From Acidobacteriota bacterium (GTDB lineage Bacteria; Acidobacteriota; Terriglobia; Acidiferrales; UBA7541): a stretch of DNA of 64,000 nucleotides. A model generated the notes under the pieces. The model was given only the letters and a program-made list of their open reading frames with translations. It did not search any database and was not told where the DNA came from. Positions 1 through 8,617 of the stretch are shown piece after piece; the stretch's first letter is position 1; each line of letters opens with the position of its first letter. Made by a program: the position numbers and the translations under genes. The stretch spans positions 1 to 64,000 of the forward strand of contig QHYZ01000063.1 of the NCBI GenBank assembly GCA_003225295.1, given 5' to 3'.

Positions 1-129
1 TACCAACTTGATTCCGATTTTTCTGCTTTGCGCCAGATGACAGTTGGCCAGCCACAACCTCCGGCGATCATCCGTCGCAGGTTTCCCGGCGGCAAATTTC
101 TTGACGCTTTTTTCAAGGGGCCTTTTTGA
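1..129 (+). CDS. possible C-terminal end of an upstream gene (partial)
   Basis: Frame 1 is open from the window edge to a TGA at 127-129. That stop overlaps the TTG start of the next gene as TTGA, a layout typical of translational coupling. The 42 visible residues end in a basic and aromatic tail and carry no motif I recognise. The other two frames close early. It may simply be chance open frame, so confidence is low. Confidence 0.3.
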   Translation, partial: YQLDSDFSALRQMTVGQPQPPAIIRRRFPGGKFLDAFFKGPF

Positions 130-638
130 GCTACGCCGAAAAGCATCTTATCGCGGGCGAAACCGTCCAGTACGAAACCCGGCTGCACTGGATTGTGATG
201 TTGGGCCACGCTCTGATCGCCGCAGTCCTCGCGTTCATTGCAATAGCATTTTTGGTTACTTCGCCCTCAAGTTGGCAAGGAGCCAAAGTTGCAACCCCGC
301 GCGGCGTCATGTATTGGGCTGCTCTCACATGCTTGATGCTGGGAGCGATATTTTTTTGCATTGGACTTCTCAAGCGCAATGCCACGGAGATGGCCGTCAC
401 CAATAAGAGAGTCATCGTAAAGTCGGGGCTCGCAAATCGGCGGACCATCGAACTTCTCTTGCCAAGAATCGAAAGTATCGCCGTCGAGGAGCCTGCGCTG
501 GGAAGGCTCCTGGGCTACGGAACGGTCATCGTGCGAGGCACTGGTGGGACGCCCGAGGTTTTTTCGCAGATTGCCAGGCCCTTGGAATTCAGAGAGCAAG
601 TCCAGCGCCAGATCGCCGGAGAACCAAAACGCTTCTGA
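126..638 (+). CDS. bacterial PH (bPH2) domain membrane protein
   Basis: 170 aa starting at TTG 126, with an AAGGGG ribosome-binding site just upstream. Two hydrophobic segments lie at about residues 20-45 and 60-80, followed by a soluble part with the bPH2 pattern (a TNKRVIVKSG stretch, then a glycine-rich beta region near GYGTVIVRGTGG). Proteins of this class are small membrane-anchored PH-like proteins of unknown biochemical role, often linked to envelope stress. The family call rests on the domain pattern; no specific function is claimed. Confidence 0.75.
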   Translation: MSYAEKHLIAGETVQYETRLHWIVMLGHALIAAVLAFIAIAFLVTSPSSWQGAKVATPRGVMYWAALTCLMLGAIFFCIGLLKRNATEMAVTNKRVIVKSGLANRRTIELLLPRIESIAVEEPALGRLLGYGTVIVRGTGGTPEVFSQIARPLEFREQVQRQIAGEPKRF

Positions 639-747
639 GCGATTGTCGTCTGGCGCAGCGTGATGGAAATAACCGAAACCGGGGAGTAGAATTTAGAAGT
701 ACAGAATGTCGCCAGATCGGAAACTCCTCGATAGGAGAGCGTCAGCC

Positions 748-1494
748 ATGGCCACCCTAATGCGCAGCTCCAACCCAGCGCTCAATGAAAAGGCCTTTAA
801 AGGCCAAGTCACCTTCGGCGAAGCGATGACGCTGCAAGGCACTGTCAACAAGACGGGCTTTCTCCTGCTCTGTGTCGCGACCACGGCCGCGTGGACCTGG
901 GGCCTGTCACACTCGCCGGCGCCGGAAGCGGCTGTTCCGTGGATGATTGGAGGCATTTTCGGCGGCTTCATCGTCGCCCTGGTTACGATCTTTAAACAAA
1001 ATTGGGCTCCGCTCACAGCCCCGATCTACGCGCTCCTTGAAGGCCTAGCGCTGGGGGGCATCTCCGCCATGTTTGAGCGCACGTACCCGGGCGTTGCGAT
1101 GCAAGCCGTCGGGCTCACATTCGGCACGCTTTTCGTGATGTTGCTCGCCTACAAGACCGGCATGATTCGTGCCACGCAAGGATTCAAGCTCGGCGTGATC
1201 GCCGCCACCGGCGGGGTTGCGCTTCTCTATATCGTGGAGATGGTTCTTGGCGGTTTCTTCCACATTCAGGTCCCGGCGATCAACGGCAGTGGGGCCGTGG
1301 GAATCGGTTTCAGTCTCTTTGTGGTCATCGTTGCGGCGCTAAATCTGGTTCTCGATTTCGACATGATCGAGAGTGGCGTCCAGGGTGGGGCACCGAAGTA
1401 CATGGAGTGGTACGGCGCGTTCGGCCTAATGGTCACGCTCATCTGGCTCTATCTGGAGATCCTCCGCTTGCTCGGCAAGGCGCGCCGCAGATAA
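748..1494 (+). CDS. BAX inhibitor-1 / YccA family membrane protein
   Basis: The start is placed at ATG 748 because a TAGGAG box lies about 10 bases upstream; an earlier in-frame ATG at 706 lacks one. The product is about 248 aa with a short soluble N-terminus and seven predicted hydrophobic helices. The order and the conserved acidic residues in the last helices (LDFDMIESG) match Bax1-I/YccA-like proteins. Members act as ion leak channels or modulators of membrane proteases such as FtsH; which applies here is not visible. It is followed by the HD hydrolase gene after 41 bases on the same strand. Confidence 0.85.
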   Translation: MATLMRSSNPALNEKAFKGQVTFGEAMTLQGTVNKTGFLLLCVATTAAWTWGLSHSPAPEAAVPWMIGGIFGGFIVALVTIFKQNWAPLTAPIYALLEGLALGGISAMFERTYPGVAMQAVGLTFGTLFVMLLAYKTGMIRATQGFKLGVIAATGGVALLYIVEMVLGGFFHIQVPAINGSGAVGIGFSLFVVIVAALNLVLDFDMIESGVQGGAPKYMEWYGAFGLMVTLIWLYLEILRLLGKARRR

Positions 1495-1535
1495 GCGAAA
1501 CAATTGACTGCGGGCAATCCATCATCGGAAAGCAG

Positions 1536-2105
1536 GTGCTCACAAACCGTTTTGTCGAAGCGCTTGGTTACGCGGCGGAGCTGCACCTGCACCAGCGCCG
1601 CAAGGGCAAAGGCCAGCCCTACGTCGGCCACTTGCTCGGCGTTGCGGCCATCGTCATTCAGCATGGCGGCGGTGAAGACGAAGTCATCGCCGCGCTGCTG
1701 CATGATGCCGTCGAGGATCAGGGCGGCCTCCCGCGCCTCGACGAAATCCGCGAGAAATTCGGCGTCCGTGTCGCGCGCATCGTCGATGGCTGCACCGATT
1801 CTTATGAAGTCTCCGGCGAAAAACGGGACTGGGGCGAAAGAAAACGCGCCTACATCGAGAAGGTTGCGCATGAGCCCGATGATGTCCGGCTCGTCTCCGC
1901 CGCTGACAAGCTGGCCAACGCTCGCGAAATTCTCTCTGATTATCACGTGGAAGGCGATGCCGTCTTCAACCGCTTTACCGGCCGCAAGGACGGCACGCTC
2001 TGGTACTACCGTGAGATGGTCAACGTATTCCACAAGGCAGGTTCGGGTGCCCTCATCGACGAGCTCGACCGCATCGTGACCGAACTCGAACACCTTGCCA
2101 AGTAG
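1536..2105 (+). CDS. small SpoT/MESH1-like HD-domain hydrolase
   Basis: About 189 aa from a GTG at 1536; upstream in-frame codons run back into the previous gene, so this start is preferred. The HD fold of the RelA/SpoT hydrolase half is visible: the first metal-ligand His in YVGHLLGV, the HD pair in ALLHDAVEDQ, and a later Asp in SAADKLANAREIL. There is no synthetase, TGS or ACT domain, so it is a stand-alone enzyme resembling small alarmone hydrolases that remove pyrophosphate from (p)ppGpp or act on NADPH-like substrates. Substrate is inferred from the family only. Confidence 0.8.
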   Translation: MLTNRFVEALGYAAELHLHQRRKGKGQPYVGHLLGVAAIVIQHGGGEDEVIAALLHDAVEDQGGLPRLDEIREKFGVRVARIVDGCTDSYEVSGEKRDWGERKRAYIEKVAHEPDDVRLVSAADKLANAREILSDYHVEGDAVFNRFTGRKDGTLWYYREMVNVFHKAGSGALIDELDRIVTELEHLAK

Positions 2106-2154
2106 GCGCGCCGCACCGTTGACCCTGAGCTTTGAAACACAGCGCTACCGCGAT

Positions 2155-4494
2155 TTAAAACGTAAGCCGCAAGCTTGCCGAAACGCTCCGTGGTTCTCCC
2201 AGTGCCGTCCCGGAAAACAAACTCGCAAAATTAATCACGTTGAGCCGGTTTGCCAGGTTCGCCACCTGAATCTGCAGGGCCGCGCTCCTCGATTCTTTGT
2301 GATAGATTTCTGCGCCCGCCGCCACGTCCTGGGCAAGATTCGGCCGCACGCGCCTGCGAGCCAGATCCACGCGATCCAGAATCTGTTGCCCGAAGGCCGC
2401 CAGCAGGCTACTGACATTGGCGTTGCCAATATCGGCTGGCAACCCGCTGCCATACTGTGCGCCCATCGCCAGCCAGATGCGCCGGGGCGCCTGAAAACGC
2501 ACACGAGCGCTTAGCGAATTCCGTTGATCCTGCGTCACGGCAAACCTGCTCGTATCGGTCAGAGCATTGGCCGCATCGCTTCCCAGGAACAAGCCGCCGG
2601 TGATCGGCCCCTGCCCGTAGCCGGACTGGTTCGCATAGCTCAAGTAGCCTGAGAAGCGTCCCCAATGCGGGATTTCCACGCGGATTTCCTCTCCGAAGAT
2701 CCGGGCCTTCCTGAAGGCAATCGGAAAGCTCACGCCCGTATCCAGCAGGACGTCGTCATCGGAATATTGGCGAAAATCCCGGCGGAAAATATTGGCATCC
2801 AGCCGCAGCTTGCCAAAGAATGCCTTGGTCACACCGCCTTCGTAAAAATTCCCGCGACCCGGCCTCACTGGCAACCGCAACACCGATGGGCCGATGGCAT
2901 CCAGTAGCGGCGAGCTCGCGAGAAGCAGATTCTCGACGGCTGGCGTTTGAAAAACGCGATCATAGGAAGTATGAAGCAACAGGTTGAATGCCGGCACGAA
3001 TCTCGATACAGCGATTCTCGGACTCCACGCCGACTCATGCACCACAAATCCGTAATCATCGAACCTCAGCCCCGCACTGACGTTCCAGCGCCCCAGGCGC
3101 AGCTGGTCCTGCGCATAAATCGAAGGCTCGACGTCCCATTTCCGTTGATAAGGAAAACGAAAGGTCAGCTGCGTCCCGGGATCGAATTGAGTCGGATCGG
3201 TTATCGTGTATTGCAGGGCCTCGTGCACCGGACCGAAGATGACGTCCACACCCGTCTTCCAATCGTGATGTCCGCGGTGCCCTGCGAGGTCGGCTCGCGC
3301 GTACCCTTCGCGGTAGCCGCGGTCCTGCGAAACGACAACGGGAGTGGAGGGCGCGTTTGACGCCATTGTCGCGTTCGAATCCCTCACGCTTCCCGAAAAA
3401 CTCAGAAACAAATCAGACGAAATTGTGTGCTGGAAGTAGATCTGTCCGTTCGTCTCGATGTTCTGGATATCCTGCCGCTGGCCGGCTTGCTGCTGCACCA
3501 GTTCGTTTGGCACGAGGAAGCGGACGACATTGCGCATCAGGCTCACGCGCAGCCGGTCGCTGGTCGAAAAATCAATCTCGTAGGAAGCCGAGAAGCCGGC
3601 GGCATTTCCTCTGTTCGTGAAATTCCCCAGCACCGGAGGATCGAGATAACGGTCAGTGTGAAATCCCTCGCCACCAACCGAAAACCGCTGTGCTCCCCGT
3701 GCATAGAAAATTCCCGCGGCGCCGTTCAGAGTTGAGAAACTTCTGCCGCCCGCGTCGAGCCGCCCGTGCCATCCCGCAGAGACATCTTTCTTGGTAGTGA
3801 CTTCGACGATGCCTCCCAGTTTCCGCCCATATTCCGCTGGAAAACTTGCCGTCAACACGCGCAAGGACTCAACATCGCCCGCATCCAAGGAGGGCGCAAA
3901 CGCCGGCGAGCGATTCTGCGTCAGTGGCAGTCCGTCCACCACGAATTGCACGTCGTATTCAGAACCGCGCGGGTGAAGCACGCCATTGGCTTCATACAAC
4001 CAACCCGGCTGTTCGGATACCAGGTCCAACAGTTCGCGCCCCGGTTGCGCCGCGTCATGTTCCTCGATCGCCTGCCGGCCGAGGGAGTACAGCGATCCCG
4101 TCGAATAGGGGTCCACCAGGGTCTCCGAATCGTTCACTTGCACTTGTGTTGTCACCGGCGCAACGCCCAGCGTCACGGCCAAGCGCACCGGCACCTCGGA
4201 GCGTATTTCGACCAAATCGTTCCACGGCGCGAATCCTTCCGCCTGCAAACTCAGCCGGTAAACTCCAAACGGAAGATCTTGCGCAATATAGCGCCCCTCA
4301 GGCCCCGCCACAAATGTCCTCCGAAATCCATTGGCTTCGCTGACGAGCTCGCCCGCTGGCGACACCGCAGTCCCATGCGGGTCATGCACCTCAAGCCGTA
4401 GTTCGCCGCGCACGCGCTGTGCCCTCGCGCCCACCGCGCTCAAGAACACCAGCGCAACGGTTCCCATAGTCCGTATAGTTTTTCTCGCGAGCAT
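2155..4494 (-). CDS. TonB-dependent receptor-like outer-membrane protein with carboxypeptidase-regulatory domain
   Basis: About 779 aa from the ATG at 4494, chosen because it begins directly before a signal peptide (MLARKTIRTMG, hydrophobic stretch, cleavage near ARAQ). An N-terminal Ig-like carboxypeptidase-regulatory domain (residues about 25-110) precedes a plug domain with DGLPLTQNRSP, then a long beta-barrel rich in alternating aromatic strands ending in LRLTF, the usual outer-membrane terminal Phe. Acidobacteria carry many such proteins, thought to import large substrates. No TonB box or partner gene nearby reveals the ligand. It is convergent with the HD hydrolase. Confidence 0.85.
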   Translation of the reverse strand: MLARKTIRTMGTVALVFLSAVGARAQRVRGELRLEVHDPHGTAVSPAGELVSEANGFRRTFVAGPEGRYIAQDLPFGVYRLSLQAEGFAPWNDLVEIRSEVPVRLAVTLGVAPVTTQVQVNDSETLVDPYSTGSLYSLGRQAIEEHDAAQPGRELLDLVSEQPGWLYEANGVLHPRGSEYDVQFVVDGLPLTQNRSPAFAPSLDAGDVESLRVLTASFPAEYGRKLGGIVEVTTKKDVSAGWHGRLDAGGRSFSTLNGAAGIFYARGAQRFSVGGEGFHTDRYLDPPVLGNFTNRGNAAGFSASYEIDFSTSDRLRVSLMRNVVRFLVPNELVQQQAGQRQDIQNIETNGQIYFQHTISSDLFLSFSGSVRDSNATMASNAPSTPVVVSQDRGYREGYARADLAGHRGHHDWKTGVDVIFGPVHEALQYTITDPTQFDPGTQLTFRFPYQRKWDVEPSIYAQDQLRLGRWNVSAGLRFDDYGFVVHESAWSPRIAVSRFVPAFNLLLHTSYDRVFQTPAVENLLLASSPLLDAIGPSVLRLPVRPGRGNFYEGGVTKAFFGKLRLDANIFRRDFRQYSDDDVLLDTGVSFPIAFRKARIFGEEIRVEIPHWGRFSGYLSYANQSGYGQGPITGGLFLGSDAANALTDTSRFAVTQDQRNSLSARVRFQAPRRIWLAMGAQYGSGLPADIGNANVSSLLAAFGQQILDRVDLARRRVRPNLAQDVAAGAEIYHKESRSAALQIQVANLANRLNVINFASLFSGTALGEPRSVSASLRLTF

Positions 4495-4803
4495 CTCTGA
4501 TCGATTCGGTCGATAGCTACAATCCTTGCCGCTCTGCATTTGCCACGAGCCAACGCGCATTGATGCACTTTAGAAATTGTCTTTTTACGTTAGCATGAAC
4601 TCCATCGTACTCGGCGCCTCTCCTCCCCCATTCGAATATAACAACACCGGTCCAAGACGTCTGTGGAATCTTTGCGCATTCCGACTGCTTCCCCATCTGG
4701 TTTCAAACCGATTTGTTTCACTAGAAAGTCGTCAGAGTCTGGTGCGAAGATAGGGAACGGGCACGGAGCAATCGAGCGGCCTCGAGGAAAACGAGAATCT
4801 GGG

Positions 4804-5832
4804 ATGACCCAAGGGCCTGCTGGAGACCGAGAGCATCAACCGACGAAAACCGCCAACGTCTCGATCATTTCCTCAGCGGCTGTTACGGGATCCCGCATCA
4901 TTCTTTCCGGGGAGGTCGATCGCGCTTTTGGAATGCCAGTGGGCAAATTGCGTAGCCGCGCAGGCATCGAATCGCTGGCCTACGTTGCCGAAGGCGAGAA
5001 CGAGTTGACGCTTGCCGCGACCGCCGCGCAGGAAGCCTTGCGCGCTGCCTCCTGCGAAACGCAAGCGCTGGATTGGATCGTCGCCACCAGCGAAACGCAT
5101 CACGATTATCCCTCGCTCGCGGCCCAACTTCATTCCCGATTGCTCGTGCGCGAGAATTGTGGTGCGCTGGATGTTGGCGGCGCCTGCCTCGGTTTGCTCA
5201 ATGCCCTGGCCGTCACGCAATCGCTGATCGGTTCGGGGCAGGCGCAGACCGTAGCGGTTGTCACCGCCGACGTCCACAGTCGAGCGCTCACTCCCAGCCG
5301 AGTCGCCGGCGAGTTTGGTGGCTTGTTCGGCGACGGGGCCAGTGCTTTTATCCTGCGAAGCACCGCTAATAACTATTCCGGCAAAGGTTATGGCCTTGGT
5401 GAATTTCTCTTCGGCTGTGCGGGCCAGTACGCCGCCGCCATCCAGGTCAGCGATTCGAAGGATGGCCGCCTGGGCGTGAAGTTCGACGGTGAAGCCCTTT
5501 CTCGGGCGGCGATCACGCGTATGGAAAAAGTGATTACATCGGTGGAGTTGCGCAGCGGGATCGCGCGCGGCTCCGTCGGCGGGTTTGCAACGCACCAGCC
5601 GAATCCGCGTCTAGTTGCTCTTCTCGCGAAGCAGTGCGGCGTTTCCCTCAGCACCTTTCCGCCCATCGCGCGTGTTTCCGGAAATCTCGGTTCATCCACG
5701 TGCGGCGGGGCATTGCACGAAGCTTTGCGGAGTGCTTCGAGGCAACCTCGCGGCGCTCGTCGACCAATCTTTCTTGCCTCGCTCGGTCCTGGCCTGCTGT
5801 TCGGCGGCGGCTGGCTGATCCCCCACGATTGA
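4804..5832 (+). CDS. 3-oxoacyl-ACP synthase III (FabH-like ketosynthase)
   Basis: About 342 aa from ATG 4804; the longer open frame from 4663 adds a low-complexity tail. The thiolase fold is recognisable: the nucleophile Cys sits in GGACLGLLNA, the catalytic His in FATHQPNPR, and the Asn in VSGNLGSSTCGG. FabH-type enzymes condense an acyl-CoA with malonyl-ACP. The sequence is divergent and no other fatty-acid gene is adjacent, so it could instead serve a specialised acyl or lipid pathway. It is transcribed divergently from the TonB-type receptor. Confidence 0.8.
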   Translation: MTQGPAGDREHQPTKTANVSIISSAAVTGSRIILSGEVDRAFGMPVGKLRSRAGIESLAYVAEGENELTLAATAAQEALRAASCETQALDWIVATSETHHDYPSLAAQLHSRLLVRENCGALDVGGACLGLLNALAVTQSLIGSGQAQTVAVVTADVHSRALTPSRVAGEFGGLFGDGASAFILRSTANNYSGKGYGLGEFLFGCAGQYAAAIQVSDSKDGRLGVKFDGEALSRAAITRMEKVITSVELRSGIARGSVGGFATHQPNPRLVALLAKQCGVSLSTFPPIARVSGNLGSSTCGGALHEALRSASRQPRGARRPIFLASLGPGLLFGGGWLIPHD

Positions 5833-6177
5833 GCTGTCCGTCCTGCAGCATCGTGGCGGTCGAAACCAAACCGTTTGGGGCACGGAGCGGCTCGAGACTA
5901 TGAGCCAAAGCTCCCAAACAAGAACTGAATACTTCAAGAACCTCTCTTCAAGGTCTGGGCCATGTCCAGGCGGTAAGTCGAGTCTACCGCGGGCACCGCG
6001 CATCCCGGGAGTCTGCTAGCCAGCCCGGATCGCTAATTTTATTCCGGCAGAGTGAGACCACCGCATTATCTGAACTGCGAAGGATCAGCCGCGCCATTTC
6101 GGCGCTTCCGCATTGCCACACCCCTCGGCGCAAATTCCTGCGTTGACATCTCCGGTCGGGCCTCCAATAATCCGCCC
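5833..6177 (+). other. intergenic region without recognisable gene
   Basis: 345 bases between the ketosynthase-like gene and the next small gene. All frames on both strands give only short or shadow-like peptides. I saw no tRNA-like fold, strong hairpin or clear promoter box here. Confidence 0.5.
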
Positions 6178-6555
6178 ATGCCTCGCCCCGATGCCGTACG
6201 CCGCATCAAGAGCTACTCTGCGGCCGACGGCTACGTCTACCAGTACTACTTCTTCGAAGGAAATCGTGCGCAACGGCACGGCCGTCCCGGTGGCGAGTTT
6301 ACGTACGTGGTTTCCGCCAACCGCCGCACCGCTTTCCCCTTCAAGATCTTCGTCATGCAATCGGTGTTGGACGCCTGGGCAAAGCAGAACGGCCGCCCGC
6401 TCACGAGCAGCGAGGAATATGCCGTCGCCAAGATGCGTCTTTTTCGCGCTTTTGATGAAGGGTCCGTACAGGCCCCACCCGAAGGCAAGCAACCCCGGGA
6501 AGTGCTCGTCGACGAGTCCAACCTTGAAGAGCTGCTCGGGCAATTGGGCATCTAA
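6178..6555 (+). CDS. conserved-looking hypothetical protein
   Basis: 125 aa from ATG 6178; the longer frame back to 6052 has no plausible start signal. The protein is soluble, with an aromatic segment (YVYQYYFFEG), a basic Arg/Gly turn and an acidic C-terminus (ESNLEELLGQLGI). There is no signal peptide or membrane segment. I do not recognise the family. It lies about 105 bases upstream of the sigma-factor gene on the same strand but is not obviously co-transcribed. Confidence 0.6.
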   Translation: MPRPDAVRRIKSYSAADGYVYQYYFFEGNRAQRHGRPGGEFTYVVSANRRTAFPFKIFVMQSVLDAWAKQNGRPLTSSEEYAVAKMRLFRAFDEGSVQAPPEGKQPREVLVDESNLEELLGQLGI

Positions 6556-6660
6556 ACCGCATCATCGGGGACGGCTATCTAACACTGAACCAATCTGGAG
6601 GTGGCGGCGTCTGGTTAGGTGTACGGGAGGGCGTGCGTTCGAGGCTGCGCACGATAACAA

Positions 6661-7281
6661 ATGCAGGAGCTGGTTCTGGTCCAACCAGGTCGCACGGTCG
6701 ACCGCTTTGCGGTCGCGCAAGACGAGGAGGATGAGCTGGCGCGCGAAGCAGCCCAGGCTGATACCAAGCGCGAGTTCGAGGAGCGCCTCGCCGAGTGTGG
6801 CCCGCTTGCCTATCGCGTGGCTCGCGGCGTCTTGCGCAACACGGCTGACGCCGAAGACGTTGCCCAGGAAGCCTTGCTGCACGCCTATAGCAAGTTCGAT
6901 CGACTGCGCGACCGCAACCGCTTCCGCGCCTGGCTCGTTCGAATCGCGTTTCGTCTCGCGCTCGACCGTTTGCGCTCCGGGAAACGCCGCGAACTCCGCG
7001 ACACACTTTGGTCGCAACCGGTGCCCCAGCCGCTTGGAGCGACCGCCGAAGACCTCGCTGTTTCGAACGAGTTCCAAGCGCATCTCGAGGACGCCCTCGC
7101 GGAATTGCCGGAAAAATTGCGCCTGGTCCTTTTGCTTGCGGCCATGGAAGGCCACACCATCGATGAAATTGCGTCCATGCTGGGCATTTCCACGGGCACG
7201 GTGAAGTCCAGAATTTTCTATGCGCGAAGACAGTTAGCGGAGAAGTTGCAATGCCATGCCAACACTATAAGAACGCGTTAA
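6661..7281 (+). CDS. ECF-type RNA polymerase sigma factor
   Basis: 206 aa. Region 2 is seen in RNTADAEDVAQEALLHAY followed by FRAWLVRIAFRLALDRLR. Region 4 is ELPEKLRLVLLLAAMEGHTIDEIASMLGI-type helix-turn-helix, ending in VKSRIFYARRQL. Length and domain order fit a group 4 (extracytoplasmic function) sigma factor. The last 31 bases overlap the start of the anti-sigma gene in another frame, so the two are translationally coupled. Such pairs usually respond to envelope or oxidative stress; the signal here is unknown. Confidence 0.92.
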   Translation: MQELVLVQPGRTVDRFAVAQDEEDELAREAAQADTKREFEERLAECGPLAYRVARGVLRNTADAEDVAQEALLHAYSKFDRLRDRNRFRAWLVRIAFRLALDRLRSGKRRELRDTLWSQPVPQPLGATAEDLAVSNEFQAHLEDALAELPEKLRLVLLLAAMEGHTIDEIASMLGISTGTVKSRIFYARRQLAEKLQCHANTIRTR

Positions 7282-7964
7282 TCGAAGCTGCAGCCAGCGA
7301 CTCCCATCCACAAGGCGAACTGCGCGCTCATCTGGACGTCTGCCTCGATTGCCGCGCCGCATTCGAACGGGAGCAATCCCTGTTCGCCTCCATCAACACC
7401 GGCCTTCACGTGACCGCCAACGCCGAGGTACCTGCCTCTCTCTTGCCGCGCGTCCGCGCGCGCCTCGATGAAGAGATCGCTCCACAACGTCGCTGGATTC
7501 AACCCATGATCTTTGCCGCGGCCAGCGTCGCTCTCGCACTTGTAATCTTGCTGTTTGCACGGCCCCATCACGCAAGCCCAGATCGCCAAGCCAAACAGAC
7601 TCCCCAGTTGCCGGTTAGCGAGACGCCAGTGACAGACGATCGCCATCCAAATTCTGGCTCAGGCTCGCAGATCGTTTCGTTCAACAGGAACAATTCCCAA
7701 ACGCGAGTTCACTCAACTTTATTGCGCCCGGTGGCGTCTAGCCAACCAGAAGTCCTCGTTCCCGCGGACGAGCGCGAGGCGTTTTCCCGCTTCGTTGCCG
7801 TTTTGGATGAGCGCAGGGAAGTGGCTCTTGCTCTCGTGACGCCGGCCCCGCCGACGAAAGACGAGTCGCCCAGTCTGGAGCCGCTCCAGATCAATGGGCT
7901 CGAGATCAAACCGCTCGCAGGAACGGAATCAGAGCAATCCGACGGGGCGGAGCAAGAACAGTAG
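7251..7964 (+). CDS. zinc-finger anti-sigma factor, single-pass membrane protein
   Basis: 237 aa. The N-terminus holds an anti-sigma zinc-finger signature with HLDVCLDC after an N-terminal Cys/His (CQHY). A single membrane helix lies at about residues 83-105 (IFAAASVALALVILLFA), followed by a Ser/Thr/Pro-rich periplasmic tail. It is expected to bind and hold the co-encoded sigma factor until a periplasmic signal releases it. The overlap with the sigma gene supports the pairing. The periplasmic part has no domain I recognise. Confidence 0.88.
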   Translation: MPCQHYKNALIEAAASDSHPQGELRAHLDVCLDCRAAFEREQSLFASINTGLHVTANAEVPASLLPRVRARLDEEIAPQRRWIQPMIFAAASVALALVILLFARPHHASPDRQAKQTPQLPVSETPVTDDRHPNSGSGSQIVSFNRNNSQTRVHSTLLRPVASSQPEVLVPADEREAFSRFVAVLDERREVALALVTPAPPTKDESPSLEPLQINGLEIKPLAGTESEQSDGAEQEQ

Positions 7965-8004
7965 CGGATGGTCGAATCAATTTCGAAGGAATGCGGAGGA
8001 TAAA

Positions 8005-8604
8005 ATGAAGCGATCGATGATTTCGTTGATGGTGCTACTGTTTGGAGTGCTCTCGCCATTCTGCTCGGCCCAGGAAAAGCCGAAAGCCGAAGATGGTCAG
8101 AAGGCGGAGGTGCGGACGACCCCCGTCAAAGTGCAGATCGTCATCACCGAATTGGAAGGCGACAAGAAGATCAAGAGTCTCCCGTACACGCTTTATATCA
8201 ACGCGCCCGACGCGCCCGATTGGAAATCTAGTGGCTTCGTCAAGTTACGAGTTGGAAGTCGCGTGCCGGTATATACGGGCGGCACTGCGGGAAGCATGAC
8301 CTACTTAGATGTGGGTACCAACATGGACGCTCGGTCCGCCTACACAGGCGAGGGCCGCTTATTGCTACAAATGAAGATTGAGCGTTCGTGGGTAGAGGGC
8401 GACGTTTCCGTCCCAGTGGCGAAGTCTGATGGCTCCGCATCGGAAACCTCCAGCGGACATTTCCGGGAACCGATCATCGGAAACTTTACCTCAGAACTCG
8501 ATCTGAAGTTGCGCGAGGGCCAATCCGTCGAGAGCATTATGGCCACAGATCCCCTTAGCGGAAAGGTGCTCAAGATTGATGTCAGTTTCACGATTGTGAA
8601 GTGA
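8005..8604 (+). CDS. secreted hypothetical protein of the sigma/anti-sigma locus
   Basis: 199 aa from ATG 8005, preceded by a perfect GGAGGA box five bases upstream. It has a clear signal peptide (basic start, hydrophobic core, cleavage near CSAQ). The mature part is beta-rich with conserved-looking YLDVGTNMDAR. It starts 40 bases after the anti-sigma gene on the same strand and is probably co-transcribed and controlled by that sigma factor. I do not recognise the family. Confidence 0.75.
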   Translation: MKRSMISLMVLLFGVLSPFCSAQEKPKAEDGQKAEVRTTPVKVQIVITELEGDKKIKSLPYTLYINAPDAPDWKSSGFVKLRVGSRVPVYTGGTAGSMTYLDVGTNMDARSAYTGEGRLLLQMKIERSWVEGDVSVPVAKSDGSASETSSGHFREPIIGNFTSELDLKLREGQSVESIMATDPLSGKVLKIDVSFTIVK

Positions 8605-8617
8605 TTCTCCTTGGGCA

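Noticed and set aside
3371-3381. GTTCGAATCC-like tRNA T-loop word
   Set aside because: It sits inside the TonB-type receptor gene and no acceptor or anticodon stems surround it.
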